In this document: piece by piece, positions 8,476 through 17,291 of the stretch
Numbering within the stretch: the first letter of the stretch is position 1
Layout of the letters: every line of letters starts with the position of its first letter
Source: Candidatus Chloroploca mongolica
GTDB lineage: Bacteria > Chloroflexota > Chloroflexia > Chloroflexales > Chloroflexaceae
Assembly (NCBI RefSeq): GCF_004762035.2
Contig: NZ_SIJK02000005.1
Span: forward strand, 62,001-126,000
DNA: 64,000 bases
Reading direction: 5' to 3'
Made by a program: the position numbers and the translations under genes
Notes under the pieces: generated by a model
The model's database searches: none
Told to the model about the DNA's origin: nothing
What the model saw: the letters and a program-made list of their open reading frames with translations, nothing else

Positions 8476-9876
8476 ATGATCGCCTTTTTGCGCTGGCTCG
8501 CTCGTCATCTTATCGGTCTTGATTTTGTTGCGGTGGCGGCAGTGGCCGCGCTCAGTGTCGCGACCGAGCAGGTCTTTCCGCTGGCGCTCGGTGTCGCCCT
8601 CGCAGGCCTCGCGTTGCGCTGGTTTGCCCTGGGGGTGCCGAGTGTGCGCACGCCCGCCGATCTCACGATCCTTGCCCTCGCCTCGATGGCCCTCTTTAGC
8701 CTGACGATCTCGGAACAGCCTGCGATCACCGAGGTGCAGGTGATGCGCCTGCTGCTTGGCATGGCTCTCTTTTATGCGCTGGTCAACTGGGCCGTGCGCC
8801 ATTTTCACTTTGGTCTACTGACCTTTGGCATCATGCTCGCGGGGGTGGTGTTGACCCTTGGCGCTACCATCAGTGTGACCTGGTCGTCAACCAAGTTGCC
8901 CTTCATCCCTCCCGAGGTCTATGGCCAACCTTCTGATACGCCGTACGAGATTGATTTGACCGGGGTGGCCGACTATCTGAATGCGCGCATTCCACCTGAG
9001 GTCGCGCCGTTGCTCGAAGATAGTGTCAATCCCAATGTGATGGCAGGGTATCTGGCGGTGCTCTTTCCTGTGATTGCAGCTCCGCTCTTCTTTAATCTGC
9101 GCGGGCTCTGGTGGCTGAGTTTGCCCTGGTTGGCCATCCTGGTGCCCATTGGCGCGATGCTCTTGTTCACTCAGTCACGCGGGGCCTTGCTTGGGCTTGG
9201 CGCGGCGCTGGTCGTCTTACTGATGCTCTATCTCTATGCGCGCCGCCTCGTCTTTGCCGGGATGATCATCCTCTTCTTTGTGGTGATGGTCGGCCAGGGC
9301 CGCCTGATTGAGGTCTATGGGGCACCCGATCAGATCCCCTATCGGGAACTGATCGAGGCGCAGATTCCTGACGTTGATCGCGTGACCGATAAGGATCTCC
9401 CCGCCCGGATAGAGATCTGGGATCGAGCGATCCGCTTGATACGTGATTTCCCGGTCACCGGCGTGGGCATGGGGCTCTATTACCCTGCCGTGGAGCAGTA
9501 TTATCCGTTTGAGACGGTGACGGCGCAGGATCATGCGCATAATTTGGTACTGCAGGTGGGCGTAGATCTTGGCATCCCGGGGTTGCTCGCCTGGTTAGCG
9601 ACGCTCTTTGTGGTGATCGGCGCGGCGTTGCATGCCTTTCAGCGCGCCATTGACGCCGATGATCGCTTTGCCACCGGTTTTGCCGCCGGCCTCGTTGCTG
9701 CCCAGGCTGCGCTGCTTGTCCACGGGATCTTTGATGCCGTCACCTGGGGGATGGTGCGCCCCGCCATTCTGATCTGGGTGCTCTGGGGGGCCGCCATTGC
9801 CGTGCTGCGCTTAACCTTCGCGTACCAGCCGCAGGCTGCGACGGCTCTCCTTCGGCGGGGCCGAAGCGAGGGCTAG
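8476..9876 (+). CDS. O-antigen ligase/polymerase-like membrane protein
   Basis: About 466 residues with some ten to eleven predicted membrane helices and a large non-cytoplasmic loop at about 300-370, the layout of the Wzy/WaaL (O-antigen ligase) superfamily. The segment DPGVGMGLYYP-like (ITGVGMGL here as VTGVGMGLYYPAV) followed by AHNLVLQVGVDLGIPGLLAW is the classical pattern of this family, including the conserved His in the loop. Likely role: polymerising or attaching a lipid-linked glycan at the outer face of the membrane. The ATG at 8476 is preferred to a TTG at 8455 that overlaps mnmE. It ends four bases into a convergent gene. Confidence 0.8.
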   Translation: MIAFLRWLARHLIGLDFVAVAAVAALSVATEQVFPLALGVALAGLALRWFALGVPSVRTPADLTILALASMALFSLTISEQPAITEVQVMRLLLGMALFYALVNWAVRHFHFGLLTFGIMLAGVVLTLGATISVTWSSTKLPFIPPEVYGQPSDTPYEIDLTGVADYLNARIPPEVAPLLEDSVNPNVMAGYLAVLFPVIAAPLFFNLRGLWWLSLPWLAILVPIGAMLLFTQSRGALLGLGAALVVLLMLYLYARRLVFAGMIILFFVVMVGQGRLIEVYGAPDQIPYRELIEAQIPDVDRVTDKDLPARIEIWDRAIRLIRDFPVTGVGMGLYYPAVEQYYPFETVTAQDHAHNLVLQVGVDLGIPGLLAWLATLFVVIGAALHAFQRAIDADDRFATGFAAGLVAAQAALLVHGIFDAVTWGMVRPAILIWVLWGAAIAVLRLTFAYQPQAATALLRRGRSEG

Positions 9877-10643
9877 CCGCCTAGCAAGATTGCTACCAGA
9901 ACCATCGCCAGGCAAGCAGAGGCAAGGAGCAAGCCCATTTTCCACGGATTCATATCGGTGTGAAGCCCCCAATTGTAGCCCGTAGCAAAGATGACGATAA
10001 ATGACACAACGTTAGAGATGCGAATCGCTAGTGCGGTGTTATCAGGCAGCAGCAACAGCGGCAGCAGCGAGGGAAGCACGGCAGCGACGTATAGGAACAC
10101 GGTTGCCACTGCACCAACGATATCCTCGCGCTGTATGCCAACCGCCTGAGGTTCAGCCTGGCTCAGATAGGCACGAATGTCGTGATAAAGAGCGTGTCGC
10201 TGCTCGTCGCTGGTTATCGGCTCAAGGATGAAATCGAGCTCATACGCAATGGCGGTCGTGGCCTCTTCCTCACTGTTGCTGGTCTGAACATACTGAAGCA
10301 ACCGATAGCGCTCACGCCGTGCGAGACTCTCGCCCAGAACATAGAGAACGCCGTCGATGATCCCCCAGGCGGTGACCGCCCCTATGATGGTAAGAAATAA
10401 CTCTTGTCCATATCCACGTGCAAAAGAAGATGAGATGACCCCGTGATGGATCAAAATGCCATAGGAAAGCGTGAAGAGCAGAGCAAAGAGAATGCTGAAA
10501 AAGATAGTAAAAAGTGCATCGATGGGGTCGAGAAATTCACCTAGAACATTGCTCAAGATGGTTTCTTTGGGTGCAAGACTTGGTCTGCGCCGTTGCCGAT
10601 GTCTTTCCCTGAACATGCGGTTCGCCTTTCCCCTATCGCCCAT
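9873..10643 (-). CDS. VIT1/CCC1-like membrane protein
   Basis: 256 residues. After a basic N-terminus there are five hydrophobic segments: two before residue 110 (FFSILFALLFTLSYGI; TIIGAVTAWGIIDGVLYVLG), a polar cytoplasmic segment of about 80 residues, then three near the C-terminus ending LAMVLVAILLGG. The pattern of TM2 with GIIDG, a polar loop and three distal helices fits the VIT1/CCC1 iron/manganese transporter group, but the acidic metal-binding residues are not clearly all present. It may be a distant non-transporting relative. The start could also be the Met at 10616. Confidence 0.55.
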   Translation of the reverse strand: MGDRGKANRMFRERHRQRRRPSLAPKETILSNVLGEFLDPIDALFTIFFSILFALLFTLSYGILIHHGVISSSFARGYGQELFLTIIGAVTAWGIIDGVLYVLGESLARRERYRLLQYVQTSNSEEEATTAIAYELDFILEPITSDEQRHALYHDIRAYLSQAEPQAVGIQREDIVGAVATVFLYVAAVLPSLLPLLLLPDNTALAIRISNVVSFIVIFATGYNWGLHTDMNPWKMGLLLASACLAMVLVAILLGG

Positions 10644-10693
10644 GTCCTGAACGAGTGCGGCACGCAGCAGCCGGGTAACTGTTCACACTCGTC

Positions 10694-10754
10694 CTGGGAG
10701 CGAGGGCGTCCCGCTCTCGGAGGCATTCCGAGGGCGGGACGCCCTCGCTCCCAG
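10694..10754. repeat. Family B hairpin repeat, copy 1
   Basis: CTGGGAGCGAGGGCGTCCCG and its exact complement form a 21-bp stem around an imperfect centre. Related copies are at 10791 and 44521. Confidence 0.8.
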
Positions 10755-10790
10755 AGAAGCCTGCTACTCAAGCACGGCCACGATGCGCGG

Positions 10791-10830
10791 GGTCTGGGAG
10801 CAAGGGCGGGACGCCCTCGCTCCCAGACCC
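10791..10830. repeat. Family B hairpin repeat, copy 2
   Basis: A shorter form of the preceding repeat with outer arms GGGTCTGGGAGC and GCTCCCAGACCC. It ends 13 bases beyond the metH stop codon on the minus strand and so could end metH transcription, without a T-run. Confidence 0.7.
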
Positions 10831-10842
10831 CAGGCGAAGCCC

Positions 10843-13800
10843 CTACGCTTGTTCGGTGACATCCTCTTCGGCGCGTTCGAGGGCGCTGCCGATGCTGAAG
10901 TATTTCGCTTCAGGATGGTGGATGACGATCGCGGCCGTCGATTGCTCGGGAACCAGTTGGAAGGCGTCGGTCAGCATCAACCCGATCTGGTCGGCGGGTA
11001 GGATCTGGAAGAGCTTGGTGTGCTCGGCGAGATCGGGGCAGGCGGGATAGCCCCACGAGTAGCGTTTGCCCCGGTCTTCGCCTAGTCCGAGACTCTGCCG
11101 GATGAGGCGATTCGTATGCTCGGCCAGCGCTTCGGCGAGCGAGACGGCGAGCCCGTGAATGTAGTAGCTGCGGCTGTAATCGCCCTGATGCTGCAACGCC
11201 TCGGTCAGGTCGTCCACTTTGCGGCCCATCGTCACGAGTTGGAACGCGGCGACATCATAGTCACCGCTGGCGACGCTCTTGAAATAATCGCTGAGGCAGA
11301 GCCGTTCGCGGGCGGGTTGGCGCGGGAAGATAAAGCGCGTCAGTTCGCGGGAGCGGTCGCTTGGGTCATAGACGATCAGGTCGTGCCCGGCGGATTGCAC
11401 CGGGAAGTAGCCGTAGGCGACCTGTGGTTCAAGCCAGCCATCGCGGGTTGCCTCGCGCATGAGATCGCGAACCTTCTGGTCAAATTCGACCTTGAGTTGC
11501 TCCCACTCGGCACCTTTGGCATTCTTGGCCCCCCACTGCAGCCGATAGAGTGCGTTGCGATCGAGGCAGGCAACAACATCATCGAGGCGAATGCGGTTGG
11601 TCGCCCTGGCCCCCCAGAAGGGCGGCACCGGCACCGGGACATCGGTACGCACCGCGGAGCGTACGTCGGCACTAGTCATGCTCGCCTTGCCGAGCCCGTC
11701 GAGCGCAACTCGTCCGGTCTGGCGCTGGTTGAGCACCCCGGCGGCGGCGGCGAGCGTCGCCTGCACAAACTGATCGCGTTGGGCCGGATCGCTCAGCCGA
11801 TCCATCGTCTCAAGCCCCTCGAAGGCGTCTTTGCAATAGAAAACCCCGGCATCATACGGCTCTTCTTGACCAACAAAAGAGATCCGTTGCCCATACTGTT
11901 TATTGATCGCCGCGCCACCAACAAGCACCGGAAAACTGAGCCCGCGCTTGTGCAGTTCCTGCACACAGAGCGGCATCTGCTTGCTGGTACTGACGAGCAG
12001 CGCCGACAGCCCAATCGCATCGGCCCCGACTTCAAGCGCCTTCTCGATAATCGTATTGATTGGCACCTGCTTGCCCAGATCATAGACCGTATAGCCATTA
12101 TTTGACAGAATCGTATTGACGAGATTCTTGCCGATATCATGGACATCGCCGTAGACGGTTGCGAGCACCACCTTGCCCTTGGTCGAGCCTTCGAGTTTAT
12201 CGAGGTACTGCTCGAGGCGGGCGACCGACTTCTTCATCACTTCGGCGCTTTGCAACACAAACGGCAGGATCAACTGACCTGTGCCAAAGAGATCGCCGAC
12301 CTCTTTCATCGCTGGAAGCAGCACATTATTGAGCACGGCCACGGCTTCGACGCCCTGGGGCGACGAACCCTCGGCATTCTTCAGGCTCACCTGCGGATCG
12401 CTGAGGCTCAGCCCGTGAACCTGCAGGCGCAACTCAACCGCCTCGTCAATATCGGCCTCGATGCCATCCTTTTTACGATTGAGGATCTTCCAGTGCAGGC
12501 GTTGATCGACATGCATGTCGGCAGTCGGATCGGCACGCTCTTGCTCATTGGACTTGCCATGCTGCTCGAAGTAGTTGATAAAGCGCGCCAGTGCATCTTC
12601 GCGCCGATTAAAGATCAGATCCTCGCATAGCAGGCGTTCTTGCTCGGGAATCTGGGCATATGCAGTTATGTGAGCCGGATTAATAATTGCCGTATCGAGA
12701 CCAGCCGCGACAGCGTGATAAAGAAAGACCGAATTGAGCGCAGCGCGGGCATGAACAGCCACGCCAAAACTCAGATTGCTGACGCCAAGCGTCGTAAAGC
12801 AGCCAGGAATGTGGGTCTTGACGAGCCGAATGCCCTCAAGCGTCTCGACCGCGGCATTGCGCAGCTCCTCCTGGCCGGTTGTAATGGGGAACGTCAGCAC
12901 ATCAAAGATCAGGGCTTCGGCGGGAACCCCGTAGTCATCCTGGGCGAGTTGGGCAAGGCGCTGTGCCACGGCGAGCTTGCGTTCGCGGGAATGGGTCATG
13001 CCCTCTTCGTCAATCGTCATCGCAACCGTGGCGGCCCCGAAACGGGCGACGAGCGGCATCACCTGATCAAACTTCTGGCTGCGTCCACCCTCGAGTGACA
13101 CCGAATTGACGATAGCGCGACCGGGGTACATCGCCAGCGCGGCCTCGAGCACATCGGGCTCGGTGGTGTCAATGACCAGCGGCAATTCCACATTCATCGT
13201 CAGCTTTTTGAGCAACTTCACCATCTGTTCGCGCTCATCGGCGCGTTCGGTCATCGCGACACAGACATCGAGCATATGTGAGCCGCTATCAACCTGTTCG
13301 CGGGCGACTTCGAGCACGCCATCATAATTGTCATTGATGAGCAGGCGCTTGACCTTGCGCGAGCCGAGCGTATTGACCCGCTCGCCAATCATCGTCAGCG
13401 TCAGATCCTGCTTGAGCGCAGCGGCACGAATACCCGACGAAACACTCGGGATATACTCGATCTCACGCGGCGTTGGCGCACGATCGTGCCCGATTGCCGC
13501 ACGAAGAGCGGCGATATGAGCAGGTGTCGAGCCACAGCAGCCACCGATGACCGCCACGCCATACTCATCAACAAACTCACCGAGAATGCGTGCAAACGGT
13601 TCCGGCGTCATCGGATAGACCGTCTGCCCATCAACCTCCATCGGCAACCCGGCATTGGGAATGCACGAGATCGGCTTGCGCGAGTGAGCGGTCATATACT
13701 GAATGGCGGCACGCATATGCTCGGGGCCGGTCGAGCAATTGAGCCCGATCACATCGGTTGGCATTGCCTCAAGCGTGGCAATCAGGGCCGGCACATCAGT

Positions 13801-14439
13801 GCCGAGCAACATGCGCCCGGAGAGATCGAGGAAGACCTGGGACTGGACGGCGACATCGGGGCGTTGCAACTCGGCCTTGGCGCGGCGAATGCCATCGAGC
13901 GCGGCCTTGAGCTCCAGAATATCCACACTCGTCTCGACCAGCAAGAGATCGACGCCACCCTGGATCAACCCGACGGCCTGCTCGTAGAAGATCGCGCTCA
14001 GTTCATCAAACGTAATATCCGAGAGCGCCGGATCATCGGAAGAGGGCAGTTTGCCGGTTGGCCCCATTGAGCCAGCGACATAACGCGGGCGCCCATCGGC
14101 GGCCTCGAAGCGGTCGGCCACCGAACGGGCGAGGGCAGCGGCGGCACGGTTGAGCTCGATGGTCTGTTCACCAAGCCCCCACTCCTCAAGGCGCAGACGG
14201 GTTGACTGAAAGGTACAGGTTTCGAGCACATCGGCCCCGGCCTCAAGGAACGACGCATGGATCGCGCCGATCACATCGGGGCGGGTCATCACCAGATAAT
14301 CCCGATTGCCAAAGGTTTGTTCGCCACCATAATCTTCAACGGTCAAATCGTAGGTATCAATACTGGTGCCCATCGCACCATCAAAAATCAACACACGCTG
14401 CGTCAGGGCTTCCAGATAGGTCGGCTTCTTCTGGCTCAC
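10843..14439 (-). CDS. metH: Cobalamin-dependent methionine synthase
   Basis: 1198 residues, full MetH length. It transfers the methyl of 5-methyl-THF to homocysteine via cobalamin. In order: homocysteine-binding domain (1-320) with FDGAMGT and zinc ligands in LNCSTGPEHM and GGCCGS; pterin-binding domain (350-610) beginning TMIGERVNT; B12 cap and Rossmann domain (about 640-890) with the base-off motif DVHDIGKN and LSALLVSTS; SAM-binding reactivation domain (about 920-1190) with RYSWGYPACPDL. All four modules look intact. The start is GTG with GGAG eight bases upstream. No B12 or SAM riboswitch could be recognised in the short leader. Confidence 0.97.
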   Translation of the reverse strand: MSQKKPTYLEALTQRVLIFDGAMGTSIDTYDLTVEDYGGEQTFGNRDYLVMTRPDVIGAIHASFLEAGADVLETCTFQSTRLRLEEWGLGEQTIELNRAAAALARSVADRFEAADGRPRYVAGSMGPTGKLPSSDDPALSDITFDELSAIFYEQAVGLIQGGVDLLLVETSVDILELKAALDGIRRAKAELQRPDVAVQSQVFLDLSGRMLLGTDVPALIATLEAMPTDVIGLNCSTGPEHMRAAIQYMTAHSRKPISCIPNAGLPMEVDGQTVYPMTPEPFARILGEFVDEYGVAVIGGCCGSTPAHIAALRAAIGHDRAPTPREIEYIPSVSSGIRAAALKQDLTLTMIGERVNTLGSRKVKRLLINDNYDGVLEVAREQVDSGSHMLDVCVAMTERADEREQMVKLLKKLTMNVELPLVIDTTEPDVLEAALAMYPGRAIVNSVSLEGGRSQKFDQVMPLVARFGAATVAMTIDEEGMTHSRERKLAVAQRLAQLAQDDYGVPAEALIFDVLTFPITTGQEELRNAAVETLEGIRLVKTHIPGCFTTLGVSNLSFGVAVHARAALNSVFLYHAVAAGLDTAIINPAHITAYAQIPEQERLLCEDLIFNRREDALARFINYFEQHGKSNEQERADPTADMHVDQRLHWKILNRKKDGIEADIDEAVELRLQVHGLSLSDPQVSLKNAEGSSPQGVEAVAVLNNVLLPAMKEVGDLFGTGQLILPFVLQSAEVMKKSVARLEQYLDKLEGSTKGKVVLATVYGDVHDIGKNLVNTILSNNGYTVYDLGKQVPINTIIEKALEVGADAIGLSALLVSTSKQMPLCVQELHKRGLSFPVLVGGAAINKQYGQRISFVGQEEPYDAGVFYCKDAFEGLETMDRLSDPAQRDQFVQATLAAAAGVLNQRQTGRVALDGLGKASMTSADVRSAVRTDVPVPVPPFWGARATNRIRLDDVVACLDRNALYRLQWGAKNAKGAEWEQLKVEFDQKVRDLMREATRDGWLEPQVAYGYFPVQSAGHDLIVYDPSDRSRELTRFIFPRQPARERLCLSDYFKSVASGDYDVAAFQLVTMGRKVDDLTEALQHQGDYSRSYYIHGLAVSLAEALAEHTNRLIRQSLGLGEDRGKRYSWGYPACPDLAEHTKLFQILPADQIGLMLTDAFQLVPEQSTAAIVIHHPEAKYFSIGSALERAEEDVTEQA

Positions 14440-14475
14440 AGGAATAGCTCCATTATGTTACGTTAGTTTGTTCAC

Positions 14476-14504
14476 AGTATACCCGATCTAGGCCCAATAC
14501 GTAA
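14476..14504 (-). promoter_or_regulatory. Probable metH promoter
   Basis: On the minus strand TATACT is preceded at 17 bases by a weak TTACGT. The -10 ends about 37 bases before the metH GTG. Confidence 0.4.
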
Positions 14505-14526
14505 CTGTTCACCCTTGCCGGGGGAG

Positions 14527-14598
14527 GGGCACCCGCAAGGGGTGCCCGTACCGGGGCGGGGGCCGCATCCGGGGGAGGGGCACCCCTTGCGGGTGCCC
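14527..14598. repeat. GC-rich inverted repeat
   Basis: GGGCACCCGCAAGGGGTGCC at 14527 is matched by its complement at 14578 (21 bp), and each arm is itself nearly palindromic. It lies upstream of metH between its promoter and the mobile-like element at 14646. The surrounding 14440-14826 contains no gene. Confidence 0.75.
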
Positions 14599-14645
14599 TT
14601 GCGGGGTGCATACACGGAAGATGCAATCGCCCTAGGCGTGTACGT

Positions 14646-14756
14646 AGGGCGGGTGCAACGTCCCAGTAGGGTTAAATAGCGCCCGCAGATGACGCAGATG
14701 AGAGCTTCCGCATCTGCGTCATCTGCGGACAATCAGGAGGACGTTGCAGCAGCCCT
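14646..14756. mobile_element. MITE-like element, family C copy 1
   Basis: Terminal inverted repeats AGGGCGGGTGCAACGTCC and its near complement GGACGTTGCAGCAGCCCT bound 111 bases. The interior holds a hairpin built from CGCAGATGACGCAGATG and its complement. There is no coding capacity. Other copies at 29818, 41970 and a single end at 17138 share the ends. Confidence 0.65.
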
Positions 14757-14826
14757 GCTCGAAGTGGTGGTTTACTGAAAAATGATACAATGGACACTAC
14801 TCGCCTGCATGAGCCCAAGGACATCT

Positions 14827-16374
14827 ATGCGCTGGTTTAACGTGGCTGGCCCTTGCCGCCCCAATATTCACTACATGCTGCCGCCGCTGGCGCGGCTGCC
14901 TGAGCTTGAGCGCCTGGTTGCCCAGCAGTCGTACTTCGTGCTGCACGCCCCGCGACAGACCGGCAAGACCACCGCGATGCTGGCGTTGGCCCAGGTGCTG
15001 ACGGCGAGCGGAGACTGGACGGCGATCATGCTCTCGGTCGAGGTGGGGGCACCCTTTTCGGCGACGCCAGAACAGGCCGAGGTGTCGATCTTGCGTTCGT
15101 GGCGCGAGGATGCGCTGCTGCGCTTGCCGCCGGAACTGCAACCGCCGCCTTGGCCCACCGCTGAATCTGGGACAGCGATCCGCGCCGCGTTGCGCGCCTG
15201 GGCCCAGGCCTCGCCCCGCCCGCTGGTGATCCTGATTGATGAGATTGATGCCTTGCAGGACGCGGCCCTGATTGCGGTCTTGCGCCAGTTGCGGACGGGC
15301 TACCCGGATCGCCCCGACGGCTTTCCCCATGCCCTGGCCCTGATCGGCATGCGCGATGTGCGCGACTACAAGGTCGCCTCCGGCGGCAGCACCCGCCTCG
15401 GCACGGCCAGCCCCTTCAACATCAAGACGCGTTCGCTAACGCTGGACAACTTCAATGCAGATGATGTTGCGGCCCTCTACGCGCAGCACACCACCGACAC
15501 CGGCCAACTCTTTGCACCTGAGGCGAGCGCGTTGGCCTTCACGCTCACCCAGGGCCAACCGTGGCTGGTCAATGCGCTGGCCAAAGTCGCGGTCGAAGAA
15601 CTGGCGCCCGACCCGGCAACGCCAATTACGCCAGAGTTGATCAGCACCGCGAGGGATGTGCTAATCGAACGGCAGGATACCCACCTCGATAGTCTGGCCG
15701 AGCGCCTGCGCGAACCGCGGGTGCGTGCGGTGATCGAGCCACTGTTGGCGGGGCTGTTGCCCAGCAGCATGCCGAATGATGATATTCAGTTCGTGTTGGA
15801 TCTTGGCCTGGTACGCCTCGATGCACATCAGGGTCTGGTGCTGGCCAACCCGATCTATGCGGCGGTCATTCCGCGCACGCTGACCTTCACGACGCGCTCG
15901 TTCTTTCCGCCGGTGGTGCCGACATGGATCGGGCCAGATGGGCAGCTTGAGCCAACCCGGTTGCTGGAGGCCTTTCTCTCCTTCTGGCGGCAGCACGGGC
16001 AGCCCCTGCTGGGCACGACCAGTTACCACGAGATCGCGCCCCACCTCGTATTGATGGCCTTGCTCGATCGGGTCGCCAATGGCGGCGGGCGTGTCGAGCG
16101 CGAGGCCGCCGTGGGGCGCGGACGGCTCGATCTGCGCCTGGAGTTTGGCCACGTCATCCTGCCGATTGAGGTGAAGGTTTGGCGGGAAGGAAATCCCGAC
16201 CCGCAGACCGAAGGGTTGGCCCAACTCGATGGCTACCTGGCCGGGCTGGGCCTGGACACTGGCTGGCTGGTGATCTTTGACCAGCGCCCAGGGCAGCCAC
16301 CCATTGCCGAACGCACCAGCGCGAGCAGTGCCACCACGACGAGCGGGCGCGTGGTGACGCTGGTGCGGGGGTGA
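14827..16374 (+). CDS. AAA-like ATPase with C-terminal PD-(D/E)XK nuclease-like domain
   Basis: About 515 residues. Walker A is RQTGKTTA near residue 45 and Walker B is ILIDEID near 137, followed by a sensor-like segment and a winged-helix-like middle. The C-terminal 110 residues carry the restriction-endonuclease-like pattern: GRGRLDLRLE and then PIEVKVW, with a later Gln-containing helix (EGLAQLDGYL). This is the AAA-ATPase/DUF1703-type layout of large expanded families in Chloroflexota and Bacteroidota whose biological role is unknown. The ATG at 14827 has AAGGA five bases upstream; earlier in-frame ATGs are possible. It precedes a toxin-antitoxin pair by 120 bases on the same strand. Confidence 0.8.
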   Translation: MRWFNVAGPCRPNIHYMLPPLARLPELERLVAQQSYFVLHAPRQTGKTTAMLALAQVLTASGDWTAIMLSVEVGAPFSATPEQAEVSILRSWREDALLRLPPELQPPPWPTAESGTAIRAALRAWAQASPRPLVILIDEIDALQDAALIAVLRQLRTGYPDRPDGFPHALALIGMRDVRDYKVASGGSTRLGTASPFNIKTRSLTLDNFNADDVAALYAQHTTDTGQLFAPEASALAFTLTQGQPWLVNALAKVAVEELAPDPATPITPELISTARDVLIERQDTHLDSLAERLREPRVRAVIEPLLAGLLPSSMPNDDIQFVLDLGLVRLDAHQGLVLANPIYAAVIPRTLTFTTRSFFPPVVPTWIGPDGQLEPTRLLEAFLSFWRQHGQPLLGTTSYHEIAPHLVLMALLDRVANGGGRVEREAAVGRGRLDLRLEFGHVILPIEVKVWREGNPDPQTEGLAQLDGYLAGLGLDTGWLVIFDQRPGQPPIAERTSASSATTTSGRVVTLVRG

Positions 16375-16493
16375 TGCCATCCTCCCGCTTTCGGAAGCGA
16401 AGAATGACCTCTCGAAATATCTGCGGATGGCTGAGATGGACACAATTACCGATTGCCACAGCATTGACGTGAGCATGAGTAAGGAGGCACATA

Positions 16494-16787
16494 ATGGCGC
16501 AACTTCCCGCCGAGATTTTGGCTTACCGCGACGAGATTCTCCAGATTGCGGCTCGTCATGGCATCCACAGCGTCAGCGTATTCGGGTCGTTTGTGCATGG
16601 CACAGCAGATGCTCACAGCGATCTTGATCTTCTCATTGAGGCCGGAACAGAGACCAGTCCCTTCTTTCCTGGCGGTCTTGTTGCTGACCTTGAGCAACTG
16701 CTCGGGCGTCGGGTTGACGTGGTTGAACCAGATGGGCTGTATGCTCCACTTCGTGTGCGTATTCTAAGTGAAGCAATACCACTATGA
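16494..16787 (+). CDS. mntA: MntA-type nucleotidyltransferase antitoxin
   Basis: 97 residues, a minimal nucleotidyltransferase. It has the exact GSX10DXD motif (GSFVHGTADAHSDLD) at about residues 28-42 and a third acidic position in RRVDVVE. In the HepT/MntA system this protein neutralises the HEPN toxin by adding AMP to a tyrosine near its active site. AAGGAGG lies six bases before the ATG. The stop overlaps the start of the next gene (ATGA), typical of translational coupling. Confidence 0.9.
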   Translation: MAQLPAEILAYRDEILQIAARHGIHSVSVFGSFVHGTADAHSDLDLLIEAGTETSPFFPGGLVADLEQLLGRRVDVVEPDGLYAPLRVRILSEAIPL

Positions 16788-17125
16788 AGGATGATCGCAT
16801 CTACATAGAACACATTTCAGAGACTCTCCAACGCATTGCACAATATACCGCTGATGGCGAAGCACGTTTTCTTACCGACACACTGATTCAAGATGCGGTG
16901 CTACGCAATCTGCAGACAATGGCGGAGTCAACACAGCGCCTATCTGATTCGTGCAAAGCACGCTATCCAGAGCTTGATTGGCGCGCCATTGCTGGCTTTC
17001 GCAACGTGGTGGTTCACAACTACCTTGGCATTAGCCTCGCGCGTATCTGGCAAATCATCCAACGCGATCTTCCACCATTGCAGCAAGCCATCACCAAGAT
17101 GCTCGCCGATGTAGGTTATGAATAG
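16784..17125 (+). CDS. hepT: HepT-type HEPN toxin (DUF86)
   Basis: 113 residues, all-helical HEPN protein. The RNase motif RX4HXY is intact as RNVVVHNY near residue 73-80, which includes the tyrosine modified by MntA in characterised systems. The gene overlaps its partner by four bases. HEPN toxins of this type cut RNA (tRNA in the studied case). Both active sites are intact, so the pair looks functional. Confidence 0.92.
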   Translation: MKDDRIYIEHISETLQRIAQYTADGEARFLTDTLIQDAVLRNLQTMAESTQRLSDSCKARYPELDWRAIAGFRNVVVHNYLGISLARIWQIIQRDLPPLQQAITKMLADVGYE

Positions 17126-17137
17126 CAGCACAAGCTA

Positions 17138-17160
17138 ACCCTACTGGGACTTTGTATCAG
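17138..17160. mobile_element. Single end of a family C element
   Basis: ACCCTACTGGGACTTTGTATCAG is the complement of the left end and first internal bases of the copies at 14646 and 29818, including GTCCCAGTAGGGTT. No partner end is seen, so this is a decayed or deleted copy just after hepT. Confidence 0.5.
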
Positions 17161-17193
17161 CACGCGATGCGCCTGCTGGCGCACCACCACGAA

Positions 17194-17247
17194 TGAAAAC
17201 GGGGGCGTGGGGGAACGTGGTTCCCTCATTTTCAGCGTAGCCCTGGG
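17194..17247. repeat. Family D palindrome, diverged copy
   Basis: TGAAAACGGGGGCGTGGGGG and CCCTCATTTTCAGCGTAGCCC form an imperfect palindrome related to the perfect copy at 29754. It lies just past the 3' end of the histidine kinase gene. Confidence 0.65.
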
Positions 17248-17291
17248 TGTGTACGCAGGGCGTAACGTTTTGTATGCAAGCTAGAAAGACG

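Noticed and set aside
11116..12105. Long antisense frame inside metH
   Set aside because: metH is complete and well conserved; the antisense frame follows from its codon bias and has no domain.
14440..14640. Cobalamin or SAM riboswitch in front of metH
   Set aside because: The leader between the likely promoter and the start is only about 40 bases and no B12-box or SAM-box core could be seen.
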